The notes under the pieces: model-generated | Databases searched by the model: none | What the model saw: only the letters and a program-made list of their open reading frames with translations | Told to the model about the DNA's origin: nothing | Shown here: in pieces, positions 36,501-51,500 of the stretch | Position numbering within the stretch: position 1 is the stretch's first letter | Layout: each line of letters opens with the position of its first letter | Assembly: GCA_948470475.1 (NCBI GenBank) | Contig: OX419336.1 | Location: forward strand, 10,174,630-10,238,629 | Length of the DNA: 64,000 nucleotides | Direction: 5' to 3' | DNA from: Galaxea fascicularis | Lineage: Eukaryota; Cnidaria; Anthozoa; Scleractinia; Euphylliidae | Position numbers and translations under genes: made by a program

Positions 36501-39500
36501 TGTCTGAAAATTGAATTCAAAGTCAAAACAGTTTGTTAGTAGTTGCTAACACTGCTTCGTCAGGTCGATATAGGAAGTCCTACTGAGATATCAAAATACT
36601 GAAAGCTAAAAAGTCGTTACCTGTCTTCTTTGAATGCTAAATAACGTAATTCGAGTGAGGAAACGTGACTTGGACGTTGACTGCACGATCTAAATAAAAG
36701 CTGGTGTCAGGTCTATCGAGATTACAAGATACTGATGTTTTTGTTCGATGTTCTTCTTTTCTTTTCAGAATACCGAAGACCTTGAAAGGGAAAATGATCT
36801 CCTGAAGCAACAAGTAGAATTACTATCAGCTGAACCGGAGGTAAAACAACTTGATTGTTTGAAGAGTGCTCGACCTTAACTTTTTAACAAACTAGTCCAT
36901 GGGCTAGTGGAGTCTAAAATATACAGCCAAATGGTGCCACTTGGTGACCAAGCATCGATCGCCTCTCGAGATTAATATTGCGATTATCTTGCTTGTATCA
37001 GATGATACTTTTTTCATTTCCTTTTAGGGATCACCTCAACTCAAAACCGGTTAAATTTCTCTTCACCAATACAATATCCAAAAACCACTTCTATTACAAG
37101 TGCCCAACCCCCTCTTTATTAACCTCCCCCCCCCCCTCTCTTTTTCTCCAATAAGCCCCCCATGGGACTAGTGAGTTAGTAACTAGTCACTCCAATTCCC
37201 TATTACGAAAACCCACTTTTTGTTTGTGGCCCTCATGTTTATTTTAACAAAAACGGTACATGGTACACTCAATGCAGATTCAATGATATTTTGATTGCAG
37301 ACATTCTTATAAACAATCCGTCCCATTTAAAGTTTAAGGGCAATTGTTCGAGTTTTGTACAAAAACTTTTTTAAGACGAAAACGGCGTGTTTAAGATTTG
37401 AAATAAGCGCCCTCTCTATGAAGCCCCCCTCTCTAATAAGCCATCCGTTAATGAGGACTGAAATTAAATAATCGAAAACCTATCGGCCTAGATTTGCCAA
37501 ATAGGTTGCACAGGTACTCATCATAACTGGCTTGGTTGTTTCTTATTCATCTTTGTTATTTCAGAGAGTAAAAGACTTAGAAGAGGAAAACGAAATGCTT
37601 CACGAGAAGATCCAGGCTCTCGAGGAGTCCACTGTGAGTGACTTGTAATATCCCGTTAATTTTTATGTTCATCTCGCGATTCTCAATGTCATTTAACGAT
37701 GGAACTCTGCTCTTAATTCAGGAAAAGTTAAATCGTTGGAGCCTATTGATCAAGGGAAGATTTGCTTCAATTTCTTTATTTTATATAGCGCTTTAAATTC
37801 CTTGTATTTGATGACACAAACCTTTGGAAACTGCGTCGGATTTCCGCGGACGTTTAACGACTCGAGATTGCCATACGCTTCTTTTTAACTGTTTCCAGAA
37901 TGTGGAGGAACTTGTAAATGAAAACTCGTTATTGAAGAAACAGATGGAAGTTATGGTGGAGTCTGAGGTATGTGATTCTTTTACTCGTTTAAATTCACGC
38001 ATTGATTAACTGTTCCTTGGACGGCTTATTGATCAAGGGAGGAAATCCACCAATTTCTTCATTTTGAAGCGATTTAAATTTCTTGTATTTGACGGCACAA
38101 ACCTTTTTAAACTGCTTTCCGCAGAGGTTTGACGACTCGAGATTACAATCCTCCTTTTTTTTGTTTGTTTACAGAAAGTAGAGGAACTTGCAAATGAAAA
38201 CTCGTTACTGAAGAAACAAATCGAAGTAATGGTGGAACCTGAGGTATGTCATTCTATTTTAATTCCATGAACCTTACTGATCGATCAACTGAAGACGTCC
38301 TCCAATTTCTTCATTTTAAAGCGATTTAAATTTCTAGTATTTGATGGTACAAACCTTTGGAAACTGCTTTGTTACAACATCACGTCGGAATTCCGTAGAG
38401 TAGTACCACTTGAGATTACCAGATACCCCTATTTTTATTTGTTTGCAGAAACTAGAGGAAATTGCAAATGAAAACTCGTTACTGAAGAAACAGATCGAAG
38501 TTATGGTGGAACCTGAGGTATGTAATGTGATATCTTTCGTTTACGATCGTGTAAATGAGAACGAGAAACTCCGAGGAAGGATCAGGTGTTCCAGTTTAAA
38601 CCGGAACACTTGTGTAACCGCTAATTTTCTTGCGCCTTCATATTTCTTTTTCGCGTTTGAAGTGACTGTGGTTTTACTTCACGCTTTGAATATATCTTAT
38701 TATGATCATGATTCTCTTATCTGCTAAATGTTTTTACCTGCTAAACGTTTTTAGAGGGTGAAAGCTCTTGAAGATGAAAATAAAAGGTTGACGGAAAAAG
38801 TTCAGGTGTTGGAAGAATCTTCGGTATGGATAAAAACCTCTAGTTCTTCTGTACTCGTGTTGTTTTGGCTTTTGTGTTTTACTGCTTGATTGAAAGGGCC
38901 CTATAATAAGGCTTAAAGATAGTACTAGTGAAAAGCTAATTGTTTTTGGTAGCTGTTTCAGACAAATTGGTCTTTTTTGGAGGGGTTAGTTGTTCGCCAG
39001 ACGAAGTAATCCAAAGATCAGTTGAAAACAATTCTGTAACCCGTATAGACCTGCTTTCAGACAGATTAATCCAAGAAAAATAGTGGTCCATTATCCGTCT
39101 TTAATGCTGAAAATGTATATGCAGGAAAATCGCACTCCTTAACATTGTTTAAAGTTTTCGCGAGTGACATGTTTGCGATCTTTTGTATTTTAAGTACAAA
39201 ACTTTGATGTCCAACAGTAGAGTTTTACATGTACTTTCGAAAGAATAATGTATGCAACAACAGCATTCATTAATTTCCTTTGCTACTTAATTTACGCATA
39301 ACATATTATTATTTGCATTAAAAGCTATAAGACATTATCAGACTCGGGCGGATAATAACTTCTGAGAATAAAATGGGCCATTAATTCCCAACTTCAGCCG
39401 TCTCTCTTTTTTTTTCCAACTTCAGGTTATTACTAACTAGTATTGTGTTATCTTTGAAGAATGTGGAAGCCCTTGTAAATGAAAACGCATTACTGAAGGA

Positions 39501-42500
39501 GCAAATTGAAATGATAGAAGAAGCCGGGGTATGTAATTGAATACATAATCGGCGACATAGTTGCTAGAAGTTGTAATATACTTTTCTTTAGCATAGAGCA
39601 TATAGCATACAGCATATAGCATTATTCAACTCATTAATAATTTATAAAGGTAAATCAAAGGAAATGTTTTATTAATCAGTGCCTGTACATCTGATACAAC
39701 ATTCTCCTGATCTACGTAAACTTTTGGTTCGATTTTCTATGTTTAAATGTCTTGTACTACAAAAATAATCGATGAATTTGAACACAGAATGCTGATGTTG
39801 AATAAGTAGTTGACAATATTTGCGTCAGTGTTGTATCACATCTAGAAACTCTTGGCTTCGCCTCGAATTTGTAAATAGTGATACAACACTGCCGCTCATA
39901 TTGTTAACATTACTTAAAGCATATAGCATATAGCATTAGGGGTCGACCTGTGACTTTCCAGAGCACCCGCCGTCAGGTGTTTGCGATTAACCAGAATATC
40001 CGTTGGGTTTGTCAAAACAATCAGGCAGCACGCATCCAGTTACTTTCCAGTCTTTGATAGTTGGTTCTGGTCTTTGCCCCTCGCCAATTATTATAAGGTA
40101 GAAACCTTGAGCTTGTCGTCGGGAGCATGCAGTACGTGTTGTTACCTTTTGCTTAGTTGTGTTTTCCGTTTTCCTTATCTGATGTTCCATTTTTTCCTTT
40201 TTGTCTCCAGAGATCAAACGATCTTGAATATGAAAACGAAACACTGAAGGAAAAAGTCCAGATGCTTGAGGAGTCTGCTGTAAGTCTTGCACAATAAGCC
40301 GTTTGGAAATTGCCTGACGCTCATTTGATTCTAAGCGAGGTTTGGTCCACGGCTCTTTAAAAGACTGTAACAGTTCCTTCAAGATTCTAATTTCAATGGC
40401 GCGGTTGTTTCTACAACATCCGTATTTTTTAGTCAGTATTTTTCATTCACACGTAAATTAAACTCATTTTCATGTGAATGAAAATTGATTTGCATATGAA
40501 AGGATGAGCACCTAGACTCGCTTTGAAAAAGAGACCTGAGGTAATAGACCATTTTACAGTTGTGGCTGAGTTACCTGGCCTGTGAATGGAAGCGAGGCTG
40601 AGGGTGACCTTGTTTTGATTCAAACCTTTCTGTTTTTCTTATGTAAATGCAGACTAGTTAACATTACAACAACATGATTTACATGATAAAAGAGCGAGGT
40701 CTCTATCAATACAATGTCACCGGCAACCTCGCTGCCATTCATAGGCCAGGTGACAGAGCGAACAACTGTAAAATGGCCTATTCAGAAATGGCCTTTTGGA
40801 ACCCTCCTGGGTACAGCTCAGTAAGTTAAAAGCATACCTTGTTTTACCCAAGAAAAGTCAAACATTTAATTCGGATTTAATTACGAATAATTGAAGACTC
40901 TTTCAGATGAGGTTTGTCATGATTTTCGAGTTACCCTTTTCTTGTCCCCAAATTGAAAGCATTTTGGATCAAAATCGTGGTCAAGTTTGAATCATGGATC
41001 AGCTTTCACCAGTTTTCGAGCAAATGTGGTCTGGACTCACTTTTCCTTATGAAACTCAAGTTGTGTTTTCTTGTGATTTTTTCTTCTTCGATGTTAAGCT
41101 GGAGCGAGTTGCTTGAATTTATGGCCTCAAGAAAAGCAAAGTTTTTTTAGCTTGAACTTTTGTTTTATTTTTTGGCAAAACTTAAGGATAGGTACTAGCA
41201 ACCTTCTTCTTCATATAGAAATGAATCTTCATGAACCTGCAAGTAAAATGTATCTCCTTGCGAATTGTCTTGCACAATGCCTCTCTTTACAAAAAAAAAG
41301 TTACAATCAGTTAAAACAACTTTGTTAAGCGCCGTGCAAACGAACGCACCATGCTAGCACAATATCGTTCAACATTGTTGGGCGCAACATGTTGCTGTCG
41401 TTTGTACACCGTGTTGGTCAACGTTGAATGATGTTGGCACATGCTGCATGAAGTTTGAAATCATTCAAACTTTTAACCCAACATAGGCCAACATTTCTTT
41501 TGTCGTGATCGATGAACCACGTTGCGTTCGTTTTCATGCTTCGCAACATTGTTTGGCTTGCGCCTGCACACTGAATGCTTGGTGGTTTAGTAACTGTGGT
41601 TCGGAAGGGCTTCTGGGTAACATCGATCCCATATCCCCTCGCGGTATAAGTTGCACCCAACAGTGCTCAACTTGTTGCGATGTTTTGGACACCCTCTGTC
41701 AATGTCGCCCAACATTCATCCAATAATGTTGGACGATGTCTTGCCAACATATTGCGTTCGTTTGCTCGGGGCTTAAGGGTCTTTTGCTACATTTCTCCTT
41801 ATTCTGTCGCGACATCAGTTTAGGTACCCCTCTAACCATTTTTTCCTGATTGTCTACAGACTTCAGAACGACTAGGAAACGAACAACTAATGGAGAAAAT
41901 GGAAGATCTAGAGGATTCCACTGCACGGGTAAGCAGCGGTGACCCTGAGATGTAGGTGACGTGTTTTGCGACGGACAAAAAACAAGTCTAACAAGGCTTA
42001 AATCAAATTCTTCCGGGAATCTAGAGATTTTGTCGGGAATCGAGAGACTCAGGAATTTTTCTGGGAAATGTAACAGAGGTCTGGGACATTGCAGAAAAAA
42101 ACAGGACAAATTTGTATTTCCATCACTTAAAACATACGGAGAATCTTCCAAATATCCGGGAGGAGTTTAAGTTACAGTAACACATAGTGTTGCTCAAACA
42201 ACGTTCGTTAGAGCTGCCACCCCCCTGTAAAAAAAACCAAAAACCTTCACTATGTCCTCGATTTCTTGCAGGTTGTTGAAAGACTAGAGGAAGAAAACGC
42301 CATTTTGAAAGAAAACATCCAGATCTTGGAAGATTCAACAACCGTAAGTGACTAGCATTCAAGTGTGCCCTTTCTTCTTTTAGTTTTGTCTGGCGTTTGA
42401 ATCTGCACTATTTTTTCTTCAGAATATGAAAGATCTCGAAAATGAAAATGCGCGGCTTAGAGAGAAGATTGAGAGTTTAGGCGGCTCGAAAGTGAGTATC

Positions 42501-45500
42501 CTTGGTTTTCGTAAATATAATTAGGCAACTTTAACTGCGCGGATAAGATTCAGAAACAAAGGATTCAAACGAGGAGTAAAAGGATACAACTTACTTCGAT
42601 TTCTGAATCTATAGTACGTTTTGGTTCAAAGCTATGCATGGATAGGGACACCAACATGGCCCCCGTAAAAGTCGGTACAATAAATAAACTGCATCATGCG
42701 CTCGAAATTCCTAAATTTTCTTGAGAATTTGCCGAGGTGGCTTTTTTAGATTTATGTTATCGTATATCAGAAAATTGAAGAGTAAAATAAATACCTATTT
42801 TAAAAGGTTTTGGGAATACTTGCACTTTGGGTTAGATTAGGTCGTTACGAAGTACGGGTTAGATTGGGTCGTTACGAATTTGATCAAAGCAACATTAGTC
42901 GATGCGAGAGAGAGTTTTCCTCATGATTTGTTTTACTGGCTTGTAAAAAAAATTCAAGGCGAGCCTTGTGGTGCCCTTAGTTTACTTTTTAATAATTTGG
43001 ATGGAATTACAGACAAACCAGCAATGTGTTGTTTTATTGTTTTGTTTGCTTAAAATGCCAGGCTGGGGAAGCTCATTTCATATATAGACAATTAAAAGCA
43101 AGCCACTATTTCTTTGGTCGTTTATAAATCTGGTGTATTATTTCCTCTCAAAGAAAATCCAAGAACTTGAAGAAGATAATGCTTCACTTAAACAAAAAAT
43201 CCGAAGCTTGGAGGAATCCTCAGTAAGTCTTAAACAATGCCGTAGGTTGCTTAACCAACAACAGTTATTGTTTAGAGGTAAACTGAAGTAGTTTGATTAT
43301 CCGTACCAGGTGTCATGCATGGCTAACCAAAGCTGTTTATTCTCTTGCCATGATGAGTGACTTTGCTTGACGTTTCCTATTGCTGTTTTTCTGAAAGCAA
43401 ATCGGAGAAATTCCCAGGTGAAATTCCAAAATAGCATTTGAATGATTTGGTCCTGGTCGATTTTCGATGCCAAGTAAGAGACGCAGAAACGATCACGTAA
43501 AACAGGTTGATTCTTTCAATTTAATTCTGCGTCCTTTGCATTCTTTGATTACCCAAAAGGAAAAAGAAAATTGGAAACGTAGGTGCATATTTTTGATGCT
43601 GAGTGAAGAATTATAATTGTAATTGTACATCCGTTTTGTACGTCCCTCCTAGTTCCCTTATCTGCTAGGATTCTTTGAATAGACGTGTAAATATAATGGT
43701 GTAACATGTACAACTAGTTACAATTTGTTGTGGTCAGAAGATTCCAAAGTGACGTTTCCTGTTGAGAGTTCTAATTTGTCACTGCGCTGAGGAATCAATT
43801 TAGTATTTTTCTTAAACTTGCGATTCTTTAATTTTAGCAGGCGCTGGATGTACCTACGGAGGAATTCGAGCTTCTGAAATTAAAAGTAGAGCAGCTGAAG
43901 CAAGCAGAAAAGGTAAAACTAAAATGGAGCATTTTGTTCGGTTTGTTGGAGTGCCGCTTCTTGTTTATGTAATGTTTATGTAACGTTAAATGTGTATGTC
44001 AGACATTTAGTGAGACTCCTGTTCAGTCACCAGCATCTAGTTTTTCCTCATGAAATCACTAATTGATCAAATATGAAGAGAATAATGGATCAATATCTGG
44101 ACGTGACTTAACATGCATGGTTCGGTTCGCGCAGTATTGTTTTATCGTATCATAAAAAGGGAGGTGCATTTCTGGTGCCTTGTTAAACGTGCCGATATCT
44201 TTTTCGAAAGGTATACAAGATACATGGAGTGTACCAAGTACTATTACAAGTTCCCAACTATAGCTGAGAGTGTTGTACAGGTTTTCACTAACGCATTACA
44301 TATGTTTGTCAGGCAGGGCGTCAACAAGGAATTCCAAGGTGCTATTTTCCCAGTGCTCCCACCAAACCATTACAAATTTTCTATCAATTTGTCGGGTAAT
44401 TGAAGATGACCTTGTAGGGTTTTGACCCGAGATCCCCTTCTTATCTGGGACACTGAACACGATGACCTCATTTGATCAGTCAGACGACCTATTTGAGCTC
44501 TGCTTTTCACACTAAAGAGCTAAAGCCAAAGCAGTAGTATCGGATAAAACTAATTCGCGTACTGATGTTAATCTTTCCACAGAAAATCGGCGAATTGAAC
44601 GAAGCTAACATGGCATTGAAGGAAAGAATAGATCTTCTTGAGATGGAAAAGGTGCGTTGTGTGAAGTAAAGAAAGGTGTTATGCTTTACGCGGATAACTG
44701 AATGTTTGAAAGATTATATGCGAGAATTATGGCCAAGACATTTACACCTGAAACACTGCCACAGTTTTTAAAGGGGGTTAGTTTCTACAGAAATACAGTT
44801 CTGCGTGTTTCCGTCCGTGGGGGAGTGGTGCACGAAAATTTGGTTCCATCAACTGAGTTTATCATGTAAATTGGCCACCGTAAAAAGATTCAAAAGCTGA
44901 CGTTTCGTGCTTCAGCCCCTTGTTAGAGCGAATCCATCGATTTACTCGAATCGTTATTACATTCTCAATTCAGTTTGTAAAACCAAAGTTTCGTTAACAA
45001 ATTGAGAGCCTAGAACTGAAAAAACTCAGGCTTGAAGAGAATTCGTCCCGTGGCCTCTGCGACAACAGTTCAGGGGTCAGACCAACTATGGCATTATGCT
45101 CGCAAGTAAGAAGCTAGTTTTTAAGAACCTGTTAGACCCCTCTTTACAAGAACCTCTTTAGCCTAACATTCGAAACAGGTTCTTATTTTATATAAAACTA
45201 AATGTGCACACTTGGGCAAATAAGATAGGTCAACATTTTGGACCTCTTTGGGTGCAATCAATTTTTCTTATATACCTACTTGGTATGCAGATAAATTTTA
45301 TATAAGGAATTATAAGGAACAGACTGAATACCACAAAATTCTATAAGCTATAATGTAAGTTTTTCTTCAGAAAATAAGAACCCCCTTTAAGAACCTAAGT
45401 AGCCTAAATGTCTGTTAGATGCCTGTTCAGCGTAACTTGGGAAAATGCAGTTTCTTACTCGCGGTTTTTACTGTACTGTTCAGGCCCGATCGTTGCTAGA

Positions 45501-48500
45501 CTTTCTGTTCCCAACTGCTAAGTCGCGTTGATATAACCGCCTTAATTATCAGTCAAGCGGTTTGTTAGCCTCTCCCACTAATAGAGTCTGTGGCAGGGTT
45601 TTCTTGTGGTAATTTTTTAAAGACCATTAACGCTCTCCTCTTGACTTTCTTCGCACTATAGAAAAACGTGAGGGAGAATTGGTCCGAGATGGATCCTTCT
45701 GAGCAACTTGGAAAGGTGCGCTTTTGTCGATACAGTGTATTTCTGTTAAAAGAGCATAAACGTTTTGTTACGAAAGGACGGTTTAAAATTGTAGTTATGG
45801 GTGGGGCGGGGACGAGGGGATAATCTGTGGACGCATTTTGTTTTATTTTGGTTTCGTTTTTGTTTGTCTCTTTCGTGGTTCGATTTTGTTATTATTTTTT
45901 AAAGGTAGGACATATATAAGGCAATGAATAATCTGACCCTTAACGTGCGTCAATGTAAACTTTAGTTTTCGCTTTTGTATTTTACTTTAACTATAACTTT
46001 AGGCAGACAGGAGACCAAAAACGAAATATCGCATAAAAATCCTACTCCTTAAAATGATTGTAAATTCCAAACTGTTACTTAACCGTAAATCCCGTTGACG
46101 TTTACGAGCTTTTTGAATTTGATAGATTCAAAAGACGCAGAAGTCTGCTATTTCCAGATTGCTTTCCGCAAGGATTGGATAGTACTTCTGTGCGTTCCGT
46201 TTGCTGACTGAGATCATCCTTGTTAAAGCTGAACTTTACCTTTCACGCTTTTGACACAGTCGCTAGTCCTTCAAACTAACTAAAACCGTCTGATTATAAA
46301 TTAACAGATATTAAACAATTAAACAAAGAACGATTTTTAATAAATGATTGCGGAAAAAGGAACTTGACTGTAGAAGCAACTCCATCAGTAAAATAAACAC
46401 GGTCGCTTTTGAAAAGGAAACAGTCGTATCGGAGAATTTACATGGAAGTATTTCTGTCTATTCGTTCAAAAAAATTATTTTTAACCTACTTTATGAGCGG
46501 ACAATATTACTCTTTTGATTGGCGGTAGCTTTCAATACATATTTCAAATCGCACAATCAGGGCATTCTTCAAAAACATTTTCGATCGATCGATCATGCGT
46601 CAGGTACGCAGGACGCAGGGGTAACAAAATCACTACAACTGTAGGTTATCTTGCGCTAGTCAACTTTTTTAATTCGAAACATTGTATGGCAATTTTACAA
46701 TGTATTTCAAGCAAAGTTACACGAAACCTTCCCTTTCTTTAAACATAAGGAAGTGCACACGATAAGCAAATCTATAACCATCCGTAATTGAAACACTTGT
46801 ATCCAGGTTCGTCTGTTCTTAGTTAAAGAGTTTGGTCTTACAACCCCAGAAGTTGAGAGCGTCCTAGGATCATGTGATCTTGAAAGTCTCGTATCTTCCG
46901 GAATGGCTACACCGCGCGCTGAGTTAAACAATCTGGGTGAATATTTCGAGCAGGTAATTTTTTTTCAGAAAACTATTTTCCAGTTAATAGATTGCAACCG
47001 GCGACTGTAAACTGCTATAATTGTATGTGTTGCAGTTAAAAATTAAATTCAGGGAAACATTTTTAACCCAAGTTGGAAATCAATTTCCTTTGCCTCCTAA
47101 CCCTAACTTTGAATAATTAGGCTTAGGAGACAAAGGGATTTCAAATTTGAGAATCAACCTAGGTAAAACATTTTAAACCTAGGTAAAACATTGTACCTGA
47201 ATTTAATTTTTACCTGCAACACATAGATATTTTTAAACCGATAATCTGACTTTAAGTCAAAAGATCGAAGTCTAAAGGTTTTCATTCATGAGGAGCTTAA
47301 ACATCTATTTTACTGTTGTTGAAAAATTAGTAAACTATTGTTGTTGACGTGAAATATCTGAATTTAAATTGTTGTAGTGTAAGGTAACTTTTCAGGAATT
47401 AGTGAGTCAACAGATATAAAATAACTGCTAGTCTTGGGTGAAGTTTTCACCGATCAGCGCATAATCTAAACTGTAAAAATAAGTGTTTTGTGTAGATCAA
47501 GAGAGTTTAGCATACTATTACTTGAAAATCTCTTTCGATGAACCATCACGTTGAGCATGTTTAACGGATAGTCTTCTGATATTTACAGGCCGACAGAGCG
47601 GTCCAAGCAGAGTTTGAAGGGCCTCCATCGTCACAACAACAGCAAGGCTTTTCCGGTGGAGTACATATACTGAAGCTGCTGGAAATGACTCGGGATGGAT
47701 CTGTACCAGAACATATTGCGAAGGTAAATCAAGATTCGCGGTGAATATTTTCCTTTGCATTCCAAATAAGTTAGCCGGAAAGTTTATAATTTGTCGCGTT
47801 CCTTTTGCCTCTCTGTTTAAATTAGGAACTTGAAAAACTTAAGCAAGAGAACAGAGAGCTGTACGAAGAGCTTATGGAACTAAGAAGAAAAATTAAGGTA
47901 GGAACCTTCTTTGAAAGCTCTCTCTTCCCTCCCCCCCCCCCCCCCCTCTTCTTTCCTCCTTACAAGAAAATTTGCGTTGATATTCTAAGTTGACTTTACC
48001 TCGGTTTTGCGTTCTTCTTTGAAAACGTGAAGAACAGTGGAAAAAATAAGAGTAGATAACTCCAGACGTGTTTTAAGGGACATGGCTGTCATTTTGCACT
48101 GAGTTACTATTACTTAAAAATACTTAATTGTTAAGAATGATTTGTAGTAGTGTCTTTTTTTTTAGAAAATTTTGGTTCGTAAAATCTTTTGGCGTAAATT
48201 TTGAAATCCACCGAACTGGTCGTTTTAAGATCATTCCAAAAAGGCCATATAGTGCGAAAGTACTTTTAAATACTTAGGCGTGGTGTAAGATAATATAACT
48301 TTATGATTATTTTTTTGGAAGGCTCACGCGGATCTCACGAAGAAAAGAGTACACTTGTTCGTCTGTCTTGTGGACTCAAATCGTTGATTTCTTTTACATC
48401 ATCACTAGAAATCACATTTCTTTGCGGTCTGCAAACTGTACACAATGGCAATAAGCCACAAAAGCCACATAGGAAATCCCTTTGTTTGGCAATACTCAAG

Positions 48501-51500
48501 AAAACATTGAATAATTTTTGCTTGTGCATAAATTATTCTTGATCGATTATGTTAATAAGTAACTAGCGATGGTAGCAACCAAACATTTCCACGATTTTGG
48601 TGTCTGAAGCCACACCGAACACAAAGTACAAGGTTTGTTTCCATTTTCATTGCGTTTTTACTCTTTCCTTTGACACAATTCGATGTTATCTCTCGGTTAA
48701 GGTCCATAAAATCAAAAAGTCAACCTTGCGTTCTTAGTTGGCGTTGTTCGATGTAGAATCACTCATGGTCGTGTTTACGTTTGAATGCAACATCACGCAC
48801 GTCTTATTTTCCTGATATAACAATTTATTTCATGGCAGACATGTCCGTGTATTCGAATTTGAAAGATTGCTCTTTTTTGGAGTAGCCACGGCATTTTTGT
48901 ATATCGTGTTACCTCTCTTATAAGGTCTGATAAAGCAGCAATAATATATAGACGCTTGCCCCTCGGACGGTAGCTGTGAATCAACGCTATATTTAGACCT
49001 GAAATGGAACCAAATGTATTTTGGTTTCTCTTCTACATGTATTTATTTTAAATCAATATGATTCTTTAAAACTATGCTGTATTGCACTTTCGAAAGACTT
49101 TTCTGGAACAGGAAGAAAACACCGACGATATACATTATCGCTGCTACAGTTAATCATCAAGAGGCCAATATAGTCGTGTTCCTGCCCGGTCAAATTCGAT
49201 CTTCGATTGGGATTTATGTGTATTTTGTAAAGGGAAACTCCAATCTCATTTGTTTGCTCTTTAATCTTCCTGAGCGAAATGTTTTAAAATATGGAAATCA
49301 AACAACGTGGGGATATTTTATTTATAAATACATATGCGCAGCTGACTCACTGTCTACAACCCTTGTGGCGTGATCATTGCTGTGTACGAATAATTCTTTT
49401 CTTTCTTTGTCAAAATGTAAGGGATTGTAAACATTAAGGTTGTACATTTAAACGAATTACATCGTGCCGATTTCACAGAACAAAGGCTTTCTTAATTGAA
49501 AACGTTTCGCAAGCTTTTTTTTTTCGCCCACCGTGTTGATGGTTAATTAGTTTTATTTGGGCATATTACGGCGTCTTGACAATGCGTTTCTTAGAAACAT
49601 TTTCGAGTTTTTGTCAGATGTTAAATTTGGTTTTCCTCAAGCGATACGTTGTGTGCAATGATACTGCTTGCATGCATGAGAACGTTTTCAAGGTGTATCA
49701 TGTTTCGCAAAAGGAAAGTTGACAGTATTCTTCCTAGTCAGTGTTCTTACGACGGTGTCGGAGACTCTTAGCAAATGTTATACCTATGGTCTTTTTGTCA
49801 GGGAGGTAAATAATAAAGTCAAAGTAGTTCGGTATTTCCTATTCTCAACAGAAATACCTTTTTGATATGAACGTTGAAGCCGAGATTAACCAATATTTTA
49901 AGATTATGCTAAGGTCATACCCAGGCTGAGAGTCAGTTAAGGACGTCTTTATCTTGCTCACTTGTTTTTGTCCCGTTGTGAATCCCTATGTTCAGTGCTT
50001 TTTGTAAAGCCAAATTCACTAAGAGTTGGCGGGGAATCTTTGTGACAAGCGACTCGATACGTCCACAAAAGACCTCAATGATACCGTGTTATATAACTTA
50101 AGAATATCTTAACGACGTTTTCAGGCTAAAGTCGCCAACAAAATTAAAATAAGAACATTCAGCCTTAGCTCAGAAATTAAACGTTCTTATATAAAAAAAA
50201 AAAGTGTAACGAAAAGTTTTCTCCTTTTGCTATAGTAGCAGTCGTGGCGATCATAACGCGATGCTCCGACCGCGGAAAGTACAACTACATAGTCTTCATT
50301 GAAATCATCCCCCTTAGAAAGTGAGAATTACACTGCGCGGTACATTGAGAAAGAGTGACAGGACAGGACCAGTTTCCAGCTTTTAATCACGGTTAAACTT
50401 TTAAACCATCTTGAAAAATATTGATCCGAGTTCAGTGGTACTTGATAATTTTCTTGTTTTAGCACGTGATTTCCACGCATAAATGAATGATGGAAGGATT
50501 GGAAAGATTACCACCTTTGATTCTTTGCATTAACAGGCAAGAGAGATCTCCCAGTGGTCAAACGAGGCAACGCAGACCGAGTATGCGTACTTAGCTTCAG
50601 ATGTGCCTCGTGAGGCCAGCTTGGTTCCAGACTCCATCGAAGAGACCATCACACCGCAAGTCCGTACAACAGCTGCCACTGAGATCCGTTACCTAGGAGA
50701 CAGGCCCTTAGAGTTTGAATCCTTATATCACGCTCCTCTCATTCAGATCGGCAGCTTAGATTTAGACGGAACAGATGGCCTCGTAGACTATCCAGAAGTT
50801 GACAAACCCATGCCATCTTACACTGACAGTGCTCGTGATTCTGAAGAACGTATTTCCGAGCCAGAACTCGTTTCAGAGCAAAGAAACCTTGACTCTGTCA
50901 TGGATGACATCGACAGACGTATTCAAGATCTTCATGATTTCGACGATGAAGAGGTCGACAGACTTCGCACAGATACCAACGATCCTGAAGTCTTTGATTC
51001 CGACGATGATGTGGACCTCCCTCCCCTCCCTGAGTCTTCTCCACCACCCCTCCCATCTGAACCTCCACCGGATTTCCCTGATGGCTCCCCTCCAGTACTC
51101 GACCACGGAATCGAGGTTCTACTGAGAAGCGAGTCTTCGCCACCAAGGGACGCGGCTACACTGCGGGCGTCATCTCGTGCGCGTTCACACTCGCAGAATA
51201 AACCTCCTTCTGAGCAGTCACAGCCATCCTCTCGGATGGACTCACCGCTGACTGTGGAGGAACCTACACTGGTGTTGGAATCAGAGCCAACTGAGTTGGG
51301 CGGGATTTTACCAAAGCCTTCACTACCAGGCACTTCGTCCTTCAAGAGGCCCCCTGGGGTTGGACCTACAAAGGTCCCTCCTCAGGTCCTCCCCAAACCC
51401 CAAAGGCCATTACTGCAAATGCGTCTGGCAGGAGAGTTGCGGAAACCGTTGGTCTCCTATGAAAGTACATATAGGGCGCCTTCACTGACGTCGCAGTGGT

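Larger units (their letters stand above)
37790..38520 (+). repeat. Three tandem exon-plus-intron duplications (about 275 bp)
   Basis: Exons 29, 30 and 31 and the introns before them are near-copies: tttcttcattttaaagcgat, tatttgatggtacaaacc and cttgagattacc recur with exon starts 276 and 274 bp apart. Confidence 0.85.

Noticed and set aside
37899..38517. Regularly spaced repeats as a CRISPR-like array
   Set aside because: Repeat and spacer are both alike; these are duplicated exons with introns in a eukaryotic gene.
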